45,160 nt of DNA from Candidatus Taylorbacteria bacterium RIFCSPLOWO2_12_FULL_43_20 (GCA_001821295.1 MHSK01000032.1:1-45160), one strand, 5' to 3'. Shown: positions 8,873 through 17,756, counted from the stretch's first letter. A program made the numbers and translations. The notes: a model not told the origin generated them from the letters alone.

Positions 8873-9220
8873 TTATTCTTTAATGGTTAGTCGTTTCATC
8901 ATGTTTCTTCGCAATTTGTTTGACGGCAACATGCCATAAACCGCCAACTTAAAAGCTTCCGAATATCCCTTTTTTTGCAAAACATTTTCCAATGTCAGCA
9001 ATTTTAAACCGCCCGGGTAACCCGAGTATTTGGCATATGTCTTTTGACTCAATTTTTTAGGATGCAGATTGATCTTCGAGGCGTTAATTATCTCAACCGA
9101 AGTATCATCCGGGTTGGCGTTACGCGCAAAATCAGTACGGTTCTTCCCCATAAGTATGATCGCGGCTTGACTTGCCACTCTTCCCAATCTTTTTTCCTTT
9201 GCGTCTATAGTATACTTCAT
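8873..9220 (-). CDS. rplM: 50S ribosomal protein uL13
   Basis: 115 residues, shorter than the usual ~142. It has the family features DAKEKRLGRVASQAAIILMGK and the central TYAKYSGYPGGLK, ending with AVYGMLPSNKLRRNMMKRL. The missing part is at the N- and C-terminal edges, not in the core. It is an early-assembly 23S rRNA-binding protein. It lies between rplQ and rpsI on the same strand. Confidence 0.95.
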   Translation of the reverse strand: MKYTIDAKEKRLGRVASQAAIILMGKNRTDFARNANPDDTSVEIINASKINLHPKKLSQKTYAKYSGYPGGLKLLTLENVLQKKGYSEAFKLAVYGMLPSNKLRRNMMKRLTIKE

Positions 9221-9232
9221 AAAACGATTGCG

Positions 9233-9583
9233 TTAAACCAGTTCAATAATAGCCATCTTACTTGCGTCGCTTCTTCTGGATCTGATCTTTATAATTCTTG
9301 TATACCCTCCATTCCTATCTTTATACTTATCATTTGCCAATCGCATGGTTTTCATGCCTAATCTTGCACTTTGCAAGCGTGATATTACCAAGCGCCGATT
9401 AGCAAGAGTATCATTTTTCCCTTTAGTGATCAATTTTTCCACCAAAGGACGGATCTCTTTTGCCTTCGCTTCAGTTGTTCTGATTCTTTCTTTATCAATA
9501 AGAGCCGAGCATAACGAAACCAAGAGTGCCTTTCGCACCTTCCTTATCCTGCCGAATTTTCTGTTTTTTTTGTGATGCAACAT
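9233..9583 (-). CDS. rplQ: 50S ribosomal protein bL17
   Basis: 116 residues starting MLHHKKNRKFGR, with the family's SALIDKERIRTTEAKAKEIRPLVEKLITKGK segment and a C-terminal GGYTRIIKI. It follows rpoA as in most bacterial alpha operons; the 77-base spacer holds an AATTTCTAATATCTAA reiteration (9584-9660). Confidence 0.96.
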   Translation of the reverse strand: MLHHKKNRKFGRIRKVRKALLVSLCSALIDKERIRTTEAKAKEIRPLVEKLITKGKNDTLANRRLVISRLQSARLGMKTMRLANDKYKDRNGGYTRIIKIRSRRSDASKMAIIELV

Positions 9584-9660
9584 ATCTTAAAATTTCTAAT
9601 ATCTAATTTCTAATATCTAAAAAATTCTTGGATTCTTCGTTAGAAATTAGTAATTAGAAA
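9584..9660. repeat. Reiterated AATTTCTAATATC spacer
   Basis: The spacer between rpoA and rplQ consists largely of repeated AATTTCTAATATCTAA units followed by the near-inverted TTAGAAATTAGTAATTAG. The same motif type occurs at about 3528-3560 and, as coding sequence, inside mnmA and leuS. Confidence 0.6.
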
Positions 9661-10632
9661 TTACTTTAAAGTGATTCCATACTTATTTAACATTTTTTTT
9701 ATCTCTTGAACACCTTTGCTTCCCAACCCATCAATGTCCAAAATATCTTCTTCTTTCTTTCTGGCCAAGCCACCCAACGTGCGAATATTGGCTCCGAGCA
9801 AGGCATTTTGCGTCCGTTGAGATAAATCCAGAGACTCAATTCTTGTCTTCAGCGTTTCCGGATCAACCTCTTTTTTTGATTTTTGCTCTTCTCCCTCTAT
9901 TCGAACCGGCTCTGCGTCGTTATCATTTGGTTTATCTTCATCGACAAAACCAATTATCGCCTTGAGTTGGTTTATCATTATTTCAACTGATTTTTCAAAC
10001 GCCTCCTTGGGTGAAATCGTGCCATCAGTTTCCAGAAATATCTTCAACTTATTGAAATCCGTCCTGTTACCCACGCGCATATTCTCAACTTCATAATTGA
10101 CCCTCCTGATCGGCGTGAAAATGGCATCCAATGATATGCTTCCGATATCCACTCTTTCTTTTTGCAATGTCTCCTTGGAAACATAACCCAGTCCTCTCTC
10201 AACGGTCATTTGGATATCAACTTCCGTATTCTTGTCAGTGATTGTTAGGATATGCAGGTCGGGATTTTGAATGTTGATCTGACCCGGCGCCTTAATATCT
10301 TTGGCGGTTACCCCCTTCACCCCCTTAATTCTAAGTGACATTGTTTGAGGCTCGTCTGTCAGCATTTGCAGTCTGATCTTTTTGATATTCAAAAGAATAG
10401 TGATCACATCTTCCTTGACGCCGCTTATTGTTGAAAATTCATGGTCTACACCCGAGATCTTCACGGATGTAACTGCGGCGCCCGGTATTGAGGACAAAAT
10501 GATTCTACGAAGAGAATTGCCCAGAGTATGTCCATAACCCGGGTAAAGACCGTCTATTTCATACAGGCCTGAAAATTTTTCCTCGTGGACAATCTTTGGT
10601 TTTGACGGAAGCAATACGCTATAATCTGGCAT
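9661..10632 (-). CDS. rpoA: RNA polymerase alpha subunit
   Basis: 323 residues from ATG 10632 (MPDYSVLLPSKPKIV). The frame is open further upstream, but that part overlaps rpsD and has no homology-like content. The N-terminal dimerisation domain (about 1-230) has GYGHTLGNSLRRIILSS and the beta/beta'-contacting region. An acidic linker leads to the C-terminal domain (about 260-323) with LDLSQRTQNALLGANIRTLG and a helix-hairpin-helix (DIDGLGSKGVQEIKKML) that binds UP elements and activators. Standard operon position between rpsD and rplQ. Confidence 0.97.
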   Translation of the reverse strand: MPDYSVLLPSKPKIVHEEKFSGLYEIDGLYPGYGHTLGNSLRRIILSSIPGAAVTSVKISGVDHEFSTISGVKEDVITILLNIKKIRLQMLTDEPQTMSLRIKGVKGVTAKDIKAPGQINIQNPDLHILTITDKNTEVDIQMTVERGLGYVSKETLQKERVDIGSISLDAIFTPIRRVNYEVENMRVGNRTDFNKLKIFLETDGTISPKEAFEKSVEIMINQLKAIIGFVDEDKPNDNDAEPVRIEGEEQKSKKEVDPETLKTRIESLDLSQRTQNALLGANIRTLGGLARKKEEDILDIDGLGSKGVQEIKKMLNKYGITLK

Positions 10633-10675
10633 AATATGTAAATAATTATTTATAAGTGAATAATAAAAATCAATA

Positions 10676-11281
10676 TTATCTTTGATAATATTGAATGATC
10701 GCATTGACATCAAACATGTTTTCGGACGGCATAAGCACTGGTAAATCAACAACCTTAATCTCTCTTTTAGCCGCATCTACCGTAATCCACTTGGGAAAAG
10801 ACATTTCTTTTAATACCGCGTCTAAATTCGCAAAACACTTCTTCTTTGAGCTAGCTTCACGAATAGACACAACGTCTCCCATACTCACCTTGAAAGAAGG
10901 AATCGTCACCTTTGTTCCGTTCACGACAATGTGTCCATGGCTTACTATTTGCCTCCCAAACTGCCGAGTACTTGCAAATCCCGCCCTATATAGCACGTTG
11001 TCAATTCTAGTCTCTAGCATTTCATACAACGTGTCGGGTGTTTTACGGTTTTTCATAGCTAAGGCCTTTGAGACGTAGTTGCCAAACTGTCTTTCGTTTA
11101 TACCATACATGAATCTCGCTTTTTGTTTTTCGTTCAACTGGGTTCCATATTGACTCTTTGCCTTCGGACGGGTCGTCTTGGATTTCTTGGCACTGGAAGC
11201 CGCGAATTTAGGCGTAGCAGTTTTATCAAAAATGCTCGCTCCTAGTCGCCTTGCAATTTTATATTTAGGACCTATTTTCAT
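10676..11281 (-). CDS. rpsD: 30S ribosomal protein uS4
   Basis: 201 residues. It starts MKIGPKYKIARRLGASIF; no N-terminal zinc cysteines (zinc-free type). The S4 RNA-binding domain (about 90-155) is clear: LETRIDNVLYRAGFASTR and VSHGHIVVNGTKVTIPS. It binds 16S rRNA early in assembly and in many bacteria represses its own operon. It lies between rpsK and rpoA. Confidence 0.97.
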   Translation of the reverse strand: MKIGPKYKIARRLGASIFDKTATPKFAASSAKKSKTTRPKAKSQYGTQLNEKQKARFMYGINERQFGNYVSKALAMKNRKTPDTLYEMLETRIDNVLYRAGFASTRQFGRQIVSHGHIVVNGTKVTIPSFKVSMGDVVSIREASSKKKCFANLDAVLKEMSFPKWITVDAAKREIKVVDLPVLMPSENMFDVNAIIQYYQR

Positions 11282-11376
11282 AATATATATATTTTACATT
11301 TGACATTTAACCGCTAATATTTGATGTTTTTTTGAGTTAATTGTCATATGTCAACCGAAGCTGTCAATTGCTCATG

Positions 11377-11805
11377 CTAAACCCTTCTCGGCTTTTTCGG
11401 CTTCGGTCCGTTGAACGGTACAGGTGTCTCGTCAGTAATCTTGCTAATGTTCACTCCTTTTGATATGAATCCGCGTATACCGGACTCTCTCCCTGAACCG
11501 ACACCTTTAACAATAACCTCTATCTCTTTTATTCCCAGTATTTGCGCCTTTGCTGAAAGCAATTCACCAACCTTGGCAGCCGCAAAAGGTGTACCTTTTT
11601 TTGCCCCTCTGAAACCCAACGAGCCGGAAGATGACCACATTAAAGTTTGTCCTTTTTTATCAGTAAGGGTTATCTTTGTGTTGTTATACGTTGACTCAAC
11701 GTAAAGCACTCCTGAATCAACTCTTTTCTTTGAGTGTTTTACAGCAGTGGACGCCTTCGCGCCTTCATCACCGGATTCATTAATCACAATTCTCTTCTTT
11801 CCCAT
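11377..11805 (-). CDS. rpsK: 30S ribosomal protein uS11
   Basis: 142 residues. Lys/Ser-rich N-terminus, then the family core: YVESTYNNTKITLTDKKG, SSGSLGFRGAKKGTPFAA, and a closing GPKPKKPRRV. It forms part of the 30S platform near the mRNA exit. 95 bases separate it from rpsD; that gap holds the reiterated TTTGACATTTAAC / AATTGTCATATGTCAA motif. Confidence 0.97.
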   Translation of the reverse strand: MGKKRIVINESGDEGAKASTAVKHSKKRVDSGVLYVESTYNNTKITLTDKKGQTLMWSSSGSLGFRGAKKGTPFAAAKVGELLSAKAQILGIKEIEVIVKGVGSGRESGIRGFISKGVNISKITDETPVPFNGPKPKKPRRV

Positions 11806-11853
11806 ATATCAAATAAATATTTAACTGCACAACTATACGTGAACTAAAAAATG

Positions 11854-12234
11854 CTATTTTTTCTCTACAGATTTTCTGCCGGAACCCATAGTTTTTCTGA
11901 CATTTCCCCTTACTGTGCGTGAATTGGTTTTTGTGCGCTGGCCCCTCACCGGTAATTTTCTCAAATGCCTTATGCCTCTGAACGCTTTGATATCTTTTAA
12001 CCTCTTGATGTTGTTGGACACATCCCGTTTCAGATCGCCTTCAATTTTAATTTCTTCAATATGCTTTCTGATTATATTTTCCTCGTCCGGAGTAAGCTCC
12101 TTTGCTTTCTTTCCCGCGTCTACTTTTGATTTACGGAGAATAGACAGCGCAAGCGGCCGCCCAATACCATGTATGGCAGTTAATCCAATTTCCAGTCTTT
12201 TATTGTCCGGCAATGTTATACCTGATACTCTCAT
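11854..12234 (-). CDS. rpsM: 30S ribosomal protein uS13
   Basis: 126 residues, complete. MRVSGITLPDNKRLEIGLTA, then IHGIGRPLALSILRKS, the RGIRHLRKLPVRGQRTKTN block and a basic tail. It sits in the 30S head and contacts P-site tRNA and the 50S subunit. Between rpmJ and rpsK. Confidence 0.97.
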   Translation of the reverse strand: MRVSGITLPDNKRLEIGLTAIHGIGRPLALSILRKSKVDAGKKAKELTPDEENIIRKHIEEIKIEGDLKRDVSNNIKRLKDIKAFRGIRHLRKLPVRGQRTKTNSRTVRGNVRKTMGSGRKSVEKK

Positions 12235-12258
12235 TTAATATTATTTTACTTATGATTA

Positions 12259-12375
12259 TTATCCCTGCCTTTGTTTATGCCTTGAATTGCCGGGACAGAT
12301 TATGTACACGTACCCTTTTCGTCTGACGAGCTTGCATTTCGGACACATTTTTTTTACAGACGCTTTGACTTTCAT
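12259..12375 (-). CDS. rpmJ: 50S ribosomal protein bL36
   Basis: 38 residues, found by reading the gap between rpsM and inf[21 protein letters not shown] followed by a short C-terminal half with one Cys and one His. CPKC plus the later CPGNSRH gives the C-C-C-H zinc site of bL36. Standard length. Stop TAA at 12259-12261; 24 bases upstream of rpsM. No Shine-Dalgarno. Confidence 0.95.
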   Translation of the reverse strand: MKVKASVKKMCPKCKLVRRKGYVYIICPGNSRHKQRQG

Positions 12376-12579
12376 ATCATTATTACTAACAACTATTAAC
12401 TTCTCTTTGTACGCTTTTCGTCATGCGATATTTACTGTTCTTCTCTTCTTCCTTTTTTGAATTTATAATTTTTTCGAATTTCGAATTTCGTGCTTTTTTT
12501 TTGTGTGCGCTTTTTGCTAAGCGGTATCTACTATAAAAACAAAAAAAAGGCCCTTGTCCCATTAATATTTGAGACATTT
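12376..12579. repeat. Repeat block between infA and rpmJ
   Basis: 204 bases inserted in the ribosomal operon. It contains two direct copies of the hairpin module (12408-12435 and 12503-12533) around a 65-70 base stretch rich in GAATTTCGAATTTCGTGC and T-runs. Almost the same arrangement occurs at 37437-37570. Next to infA, AAAAACAAAAAAAAGGCCC (minus: GGGCC then a T-run) could act as a partial terminator. The ORF seen here is repeat translation. Confidence 0.7.
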
Positions 12580-12801
12580 TTATAAACGTTTTATAATTCT
12601 TCCCTTGCCTCCGTAAGGGTCAAGTTCCACCATTACCAAATCGCCTATTAGAACTCTGATACGATGCATTCTCATTTTACCGCTTAGGTAAGCAAGTATT
12701 TCTTCGTCACGGCCTTCCAATATAACCTTAAATAGCGTATTTGGCAATGCTTCAGTAACCCTGCCAGTTACGCTTACGTCCTTTTTATCTTTATTTTGCA
12801 T
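12580..12801 (-). CDS. infA: Translation initiation factor IF-1
   Basis: 73 residues, usual length. One OB fold: VTGRVTEALPNTLFKVILEG, LSGKMRMHRIRVLIGD and DPYGGKGRIIKR match family blocks. It binds the 30S A site during initiation. It is the first gene of the ribosomal/alpha operon here, behind a good promoter (12821-12848). Confidence 0.96.
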   Translation of the reverse strand: MQNKDKKDVSVTGRVTEALPNTLFKVILEGRDEEILAYLSGKMRMHRIRVLIGDLVMVELDPYGGKGRIIKRL

Positions 12802-12820
12802 TTAAATATAACGTTTTGAC

Positions 12821-12848
12821 ATCATAGCAGATATAAAATTTAAGTCAA
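12821..12848 (-). promoter_or_regulatory. Promoter of the infA-rpsI ribosomal operon
   Basis: On the minus strand: TTGACT (12843-12848), 16 bases, then TATGAT (12821-12826) preceded by TGC (extended -10). The predicted transcription start is about 12-14 bases before the infA ATG. This is the best sigma70-type promoter in the window. Confidence 0.7.
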
Positions 12849-12858
12849 TACCTTTTTT

Positions 12859-12968
12859 GTAACCGCTCACACGTTGATAGCTGCCATTCCCGCGTCACGC
12901 CGTGTTGTAGCCCTGTGCGAAGACAGGAATGCGTTCATGACAGAATAAAAAAATATTGCAGTTAGCGG
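12859..12968. repeat. MITE-like element, TIR type 2, degenerate copy E
   Basis: It starts GTAACCGCTCACACG (type-2 end). The core has decayed (GCCATTCCCGCGTCACGCCG...AGGAATGCG...TCATGAC). The tail GCAGTTAGCGGGTTATTCGG matches copies D and H, and runs into the stop codon of the next gene (TAA, complement of 12970-12972). Confidence 0.6.
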
Positions 12969-12969
12969 G

Positions 12970-14325
12970 TTATTCGGCCTTATTTTGTATTTTCTTCACT
13001 ATTTTTATATCGTTCAAATCCTCCGGCAGAGTTCTTTTCCAGAATGGTTTCATTACAATTTCCGCTTTATCAATTGAATTAAAATCGCTGATTATTTGTT
13101 CAATGAGGGAAAGCGGCTTGCCTCGCAATGCCTCCTTTACTTTTGTCTCATCAAAATTCCATACCGCTGTGGCGTCGCCTGCCAACTTAAATTTTATAGG
13201 GTCCTCGCCGGAAAAACTCTCCTCGTCTCTGCTAAATGATAATTCATCCAATCCTGCAACAGTAATCTCATAATTATTTTCACTACTAATTGTCCTCTCC
13301 GCTACGGATTTTTCAAGTGAAGCCCTATCAAATATAAACGCATATCCCGTGGCCTTTTCACTTATCTCTATTGAGTTGCCCGACTCTTTCAATTCACGTA
13401 CAAATTCCACATTAACAGATTCATCATAAAACACATAGTCGGCTGGTGTCTCTCGCCTGCTTGACTCTATGACTTGCGACGTCAGCTCTTTGCGCATTTC
13501 CTGCCCGGCCTTTTCCTCGTCTTCCGGTGAAACGATTTTCTTTATTCCTCTATGCCCTCCAGTCATGGCTGTTTTTGACTTGGCGTAAATAGTCTTGTGT
13601 CTGGGATCTCCCATGAATCCAGGGATAGTAAAATCGGTCATTCCGATATTAAACTCGCTTCCCTCTTTATCGGCGTATACTGTGACTTCAAGCATGCCGC
13701 CTTCCCCGGACGAGGACTTGCCCGGCACTTTGACCTGCTCGGCAATCCTGTAGATCAATCCCTCTTCAGTCTCAAATCTAGTATTCTTTATAAGCACTTG
13801 GTCTTTGTTCTCATTATTTACAATTATAATCTTACCGGATGCTTTTTCATTTACCAATTTTTCCTCTTTTGCCTCTAGAATTCTTGAGCTATTCTTTGTC
13901 ACACTTATCACATTGTACTTCACCTGATTTTCCCCCGGCATTTTCTCGGCTGTAAACGTATCATTAATTGCAATACTTTTTGTTTTAGGGGTAACATTGA
14001 CCGTAGCACCTGCAAATATAGTTGAAAACGCAAAAAGCAAAGCTCCCAAACCGAGGATTATGCTGAAAAACAAGAAAAATCGAGAAGAATGCCTGTCCTC
14101 TACCTGTGACATATCCTCAGATGAAATTGGATTTACAAGAGAGTCCACAGCCGGAACATTGTCAACATCAGACATTCTCCGTGGCAGTTCGTTTTCCTCC
14201 GTGGGACGCTGCCTTTCTCTCGGCAAAGGTATATCTCTAATTGACCTTCTTTCAGGTGGCAGAACATCTTGCATTTTATTTTTTTGCATATTCTTAATAT
14301 TAAAAGAATCTTGAGTAAAACTCAA
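12970..14325 (-). CDS. Membrane-anchored protein, paired with an actin-like gene
   Basis: 451 residues. A polar, Pro/Arg/Glu-rich cytoplasmic N-terminus (about 1-80), one transmembrane helix (FFLFFSIILGLGALLFAF, about 83-105), then a long extracytoplasmic beta-rich part. Blocks such as FTIPGFMGDPRHKTIYAKS and MTGGHRG are ones I recall from uncharacterised Patescibacteria proteins with a baseplate-J-like segment; that is from memory and low certainty. The start ATG overlaps the previous stop (ATGA, 14322-14325), so it is translationally coupled to the actin-like gene. A role in pilus or envelope assembly is possible: actin-like plus single-TM pairs resemble PilM/PilN arrangements. Confidence 0.6.
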   Translation of the reverse strand: MSFTQDSFNIKNMQKNKMQDVLPPERRSIRDIPLPRERQRPTEENELPRRMSDVDNVPAVDSLVNPISSEDMSQVEDRHSSRFFLFFSIILGLGALLFAFSTIFAGATVNVTPKTKSIAINDTFTAEKMPGENQVKYNVISVTKNSSRILEAKEEKLVNEKASGKIIIVNNENKDQVLIKNTRFETEEGLIYRIAEQVKVPGKSSSGEGGMLEVTVYADKEGSEFNIGMTDFTIPGFMGDPRHKTIYAKSKTAMTGGHRGIKKIVSPEDEEKAGQEMRKELTSQVIESSRRETPADYVFYDESVNVEFVRELKESGNSIEISEKATGYAFIFDRASLEKSVAERTISSENNYEITVAGLDELSFSRDEESFSGEDPIKFKLAGDATAVWNFDETKVKEALRGKPLSLIEQIISDFNSIDKAEIVMKPFWKRTLPEDLNDIKIVKKIQNKAE

Positions 14326-15548
14326 GCGATTGCATTTTCGCCCTGCAGTTCCTTTGCTACGAACAATTTGGTATGGCTAGATGTAAATTGATTGGTGCTT
14401 TTCATTCCACTGATCACGTCTTTTTTTACGATATCACTGACTTTTTCTATCTTGTATGATTCCATATCACTTGGAAACTGCCTAAACGCTTTTTTCAAGA
14501 TTATATCTGTTAATGGTTCGGTAAAAACAGGGTCAGATTCAATGCGAATTTTGGAAGGTAAAAAATATTCTTCGGCAAAATATTTAAATGCTTTTTCCAT
14601 ATAATTCGGCCACTCTTCAGCTTTTGATAAAGCTTCATTAATTTCATTTTTTACATTCGGCTCTGACTTTCCTTCATAACAAATTCTTAACATTGAATGC
14701 GCGACGGCTGGCAATGTATTCATACTCTCGGCTATTTTCCTAATGAAATACCCGGTACCGCAAGGTATGGTGTAAGTTTCAAATATAATCCCTTTTTTTA
14801 CCAGAGTTAATTCAGTTATTTCCTCTCTTACGTCAATCAAGAGATAATGGGTGACTGATGGGTCGGCTATGCTTACTGCTTCATAAAGCACATAGGGAAA
14901 AGTAGCAAACTCAACGGAAACTCCGCCAAAAACTCCATTCACAGTCTTGATCACCTTGTTCGTAAATTCTTCCGGGGCAACGCTCAGATACACAGATAGT
15001 TCGGAGAATTGAGCGCTTTTCCCCATTGGCTTTTCAGTCGTATAACCATTCAGCTTAACTCTCATAATATGACTCTCAAGGGCTGACGCCTTGTCCTTAA
15101 GGTTATCCAGTTGCCGGCCTTTATCCAAAGATGAGATAATTCTATTTTTTTCCACCTCAACCAGATCAGCGAGAAACTTGGGAGATACGGTAAAACTTTC
15201 CTCTTTCGGGCTTCTTATCACTTTAGTCTGAGAAATATACCAAGGTGAAGATAGCGCGACATAGCAATTTTTAATTTTTTGCTTGTGTAACCTTGATCTC
15301 TGTACCGTAAGATAGTCAATGGCATTCTCTGTCGCGACGGCCGATTCCTTTAATGCTTTCAATATTCCTCGCTTTATGCCGTCAGCCGAAGCTACCTCCG
15401 CCGTGGGAACTGCAAAGCTTTTTTTTAAAATCAGCTTGGCTGAATCCATAGCGCTGTCTGTATTAAAAAGGAAAGTCGTAACTGAACCCGAACTAATCTC
15501 AAATAAAACAGTCAAATATTTTTTTTGTCCTCCGAGAAATGAAAACAT
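14322..15548 (-). CDS. Actin-like ATPase, PilM/FtsA-like
   Basis: 408 residues. The layout matches the FtsA/PilM actin fold: a first beta-hairpin (LTVLFEISSGSVTTFLF), an early subdomain with VALSSPWYISQTKVI, a second phosphate-loop-like LLIDVREEITELTLVKKG, and a Gly-rich CGTGYFIRKIAES. No membrane helix. In type IV pilus systems PilM is a cytoplasmic ring protein that binds the tail of PilN. The coupled downstream gene has a cytoplasmic tail and one TM, which suits such a pair. No pilus ATPase is nearby, so the system is unproven. Confidence 0.6.
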   Translation of the reverse strand: MFSFLGGQKKYLTVLFEISSGSVTTFLFNTDSAMDSAKLILKKSFAVPTAEVASADGIKRGILKALKESAVATENAIDYLTVQRSRLHKQKIKNCYVALSSPWYISQTKVIRSPKEESFTVSPKFLADLVEVEKNRIISSLDKGRQLDNLKDKASALESHIMRVKLNGYTTEKPMGKSAQFSELSVYLSVAPEEFTNKVIKTVNGVFGGVSVEFATFPYVLYEAVSIADPSVTHYLLIDVREEITELTLVKKGIIFETYTIPCGTGYFIRKIAESMNTLPAVAHSMLRICYEGKSEPNVKNEINEALSKAEEWPNYMEKAFKYFAEEYFLPSKIRIESDPVFTEPLTDIILKKAFRQFPSDMESYKIEKVSDIVKKDVISGMKSTNQFTSSHTKLFVAKELQGENAIA

Positions 15549-15838
15549 ATTTAAATTATACAGCGAATCATTACGTCTGTCATTCCGTTTGCGGTAAACC
15601 GTAAAAAATGGAATTGGTAATTTCCCTCCCCTCCTCCCCTCTTTAGAGGGGAGGTGCCTCGCCCCGAGGCGATGGGGTGTTCGTATTCGTTCGTATCATT
15701 AGTACCATTCGTACTGTGTCCCGCCGAAGCTCTTCTTGACCCGCGTAGCTTTACTTGTCCTTCCGTAGCTTTTGGCGAAGGAGTAGCGGAGTGGGTAGCG
15801 AAGGGGGATATTGTTATCTATTACGGGTCGGAGAGAAA
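15549..15838. repeat. Mosaic repeat spacer downstream of alaS
   Basis: It contains the CCCCTCTTTAGAGGGG...GAGGCGATGGGG module (15624-15680) and a near-complete copy of the long module TGTCCCGCCGAAGCTCTTCT...AGCGAAGGGGGATA (15715-15812), also at 31.3, 32.1, 36.0 and 42.2 kb. Overlapping ORFs on the + strand (CPAEALLDPR... type) are repeat translations. Confidence 0.7.
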
Positions 15839-17647
15839 TCATTCAAGGATCGCCTTAATGCGCCTTATACCCTGCGCCACAGACTCTTCCTTGGTAATTT
15901 TAAAATTTCCGAGATCACCTGTGCTATTCACATGAGGACCTCCACAAAATTCTTTTGAATAAGCGTTCTCAAGTTTTTCTCCTATAAAATATACGCTAAC
16001 GCTATCTCCATATTTTTCACCAAAGAAATGCTTAGCGCCGGTCTTTTTCGCCTCGTCAATCGGCATAACAACTTTGTCTACTGTTAAATTTTCAGATATC
16101 TTTTCGTTAACAATTGATTCAACTTCGTTTTTTTCATCTTCAGTCAATTTTCTACCAAACGTAAAATCAAAACGCAGCCGCTCGGGGGTAATATTACTCC
16201 CCTTCTGCCTCACTTCATCGCCCAGGACATCAATAAGAGCTTGGTGTAAAAGATGCGTGGCTGTATGGTATTTCAATGATTTTTCGGAAGTATCAGCAAG
16301 GCCACCCTTAAATTTTTTTTCCGCGCCTGAACGCGATGTCTCCTGATGTTTTTTAAATTCAGCTTCATATCCCTTTTTATCCACTGAGAGCCCCCTCTCT
16401 TTAGCTATATCTACTGTAACATCAATTGGAAGCCCGTAGGAGGAAAAGAGCATAAACGCATCTTGCCCGGAAATATTTTCAATACCTGATTTTATTAAGT
16501 GTTGAAATTTTCTCACTCCCATATCAAGCGTCATTTTGAAATTATTAATCTCTTTTGAAATCTCCTCTTTAATTGCGCTTCTTTTCAAATCATCGTTAAA
16601 CTCCTCGTAAACATCCTTATAGATGTCAAATACAGTGTCTACGAGGGATGTGTGAGAGAGATCAGAAATTCCAAGTTTATTAGAAAATAAAGTCGCTCGG
16701 CGAATGAGCCGCCTCAATACATATCCCCGTCCCGTATTGAAAGGAATAATTCCATCTGAAATTAGAAAAACCGATGCCCGCAAATGATCCGCGACAATTC
16801 TTGCTGATTTCAAATTAAAATTTGTACAATTTTCTAAGGTTTTCATTATCGTTCCAAACAAATCGGTATCATAAATATTATCAACACCCTGAAGAGTCAT
16901 AGCCAGACGCTCAAGTCCGGCTCCTGTATCTACTGAAGGTTTTTCCAATTTGCCAGTTATCTGTCCATTTCTTTTCTCATATTGCATAAACACATCGTTC
17001 CACACTTCAACGACTTCATTCTTGGAGTCTGCCTCTATAAATTCTTGTTTGGAAATCCCCTTGCTGTTAAAAAAACCTTTCACGTCAAAGTACATTTCAG
17101 TGTCTGGCCCGCAAGGACCACTATCACCGGCCTCCCACCAATTGGTCTCGGCGGACATAAAAAAAACTCTTTCTCCCTCAACCCTGTTGGCTTTAAAAAT
17201 ATCCAGCCAAATTTTTGCCGCTTCATCGTCTCTCGGTGCATTTTCATCACCTTCAAAAACAGTGACGTAGAGACGGGAAGGATCAAGGCCCAGCCCTTCT
17301 TCTTTTGATGTTAGAAACTCGTAACTCCACTCAATGGCTTCCTTTTTAAAATAATCCCCAAGCGACCAATTTCCGAGCATTTCAAAAAAAGTTGCGTGTG
17401 TTTCATCGCCAACATCGTCAATATCTATAGTGCGAAGACATTTTTGAACATCAGCCAGTCGTTTTCCCAGCGGGTGCGGTTTTCCCAAAAGATAAGGAAT
17501 CAGCGGCTGCATGCCGGCAGTATTAAACAAAGTGGGGTTAGTCACTCCTTTCTCGTCAGATGAAATAAGCGAAGCGGATTTAATAATTTTATGCCCCCTT
17601 TTTTCAAAAAAATCAATAAACCGTCTACGTATCTCTGAGGATTTCAT
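15839..17647 (-). CDS. alaS: Alanyl-tRNA synthetase lacking C-Ala domain
   Basis: 602 residues against about 875 in most bacteria. Class II catalytic core (about 1-240) with TNPTLFNTAGMQPLIPYL, THATFFEMLGNWSLGDYF and the GAGLERLAM block, then the tRNA-recognition helices (GRGYVLRRLIRRA), then the editing domain (about 455-595) with the full zinc/editing set HTATH...CGGPH. The protein ends right after editing (GIRRIKAILE), so the C-Ala domain is absent, not broken off: the stop is clean and no remnant follows. It charges tRNA-Ala and clears Ser/Gly mischarging. A short AlaRS is, to my knowledge, usual in Patescibacteria. A TATATT -10 box 7 bases before the ATG suggests a leaderless mRNA. Confidence 0.95.
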   Translation of the reverse strand: MKSSEIRRRFIDFFEKRGHKIIKSASLISSDEKGVTNPTLFNTAGMQPLIPYLLGKPHPLGKRLADVQKCLRTIDIDDVGDETHATFFEMLGNWSLGDYFKKEAIEWSYEFLTSKEEGLGLDPSRLYVTVFEGDENAPRDDEAAKIWLDIFKANRVEGERVFFMSAETNWWEAGDSGPCGPDTEMYFDVKGFFNSKGISKQEFIEADSKNEVVEVWNDVFMQYEKRNGQITGKLEKPSVDTGAGLERLAMTLQGVDNIYDTDLFGTIMKTLENCTNFNLKSARIVADHLRASVFLISDGIIPFNTGRGYVLRRLIRRATLFSNKLGISDLSHTSLVDTVFDIYKDVYEEFNDDLKRSAIKEEISKEINNFKMTLDMGVRKFQHLIKSGIENISGQDAFMLFSSYGLPIDVTVDIAKERGLSVDKKGYEAEFKKHQETSRSGAEKKFKGGLADTSEKSLKYHTATHLLHQALIDVLGDEVRQKGSNITPERLRFDFTFGRKLTEDEKNEVESIVNEKISENLTVDKVVMPIDEAKKTGAKHFFGEKYGDSVSVYFIGEKLENAYSKEFCGGPHVNSTGDLGNFKITKEESVAQGIRRIKAILE

Positions 17648-17654
17648 GATTGCA

Positions 17655-17660
17655 AATATA
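17655..17660 (-). promoter_or_regulatory. -10 box of alaS, leaderless arrangement
   Basis: TATATT on the minus strand, 7 bases before the alaS ATG. Possible -35 sequences TTTTGA or TTGAGA lie 17 or 15 bases further upstream. Transcription would start at about the start codon. Confidence 0.4.
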
Positions 17661-17756
17661 TCATATTTAAATCAATCTCAAAACACACGTTCATCACATA
17701 CGATCATCTGTAAGAAATAGATAAATGCGTAGGCGAAAAACATAGAGTACATAACA

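Noticed and set aside
12386-12577. Minus-strand ORF between infA and rpmJ
   Set aside because: It is made of the hairpin module and T/A-rich repeat sequence found in other spacers.
15654-15958. Two + strand ORFs (93 and 67 codons)
   Set aside because: They translate the spacer modules (CPAEALLDPR type) that also appear near 31.2 kb, and run into the alaS 3' end in antisense.
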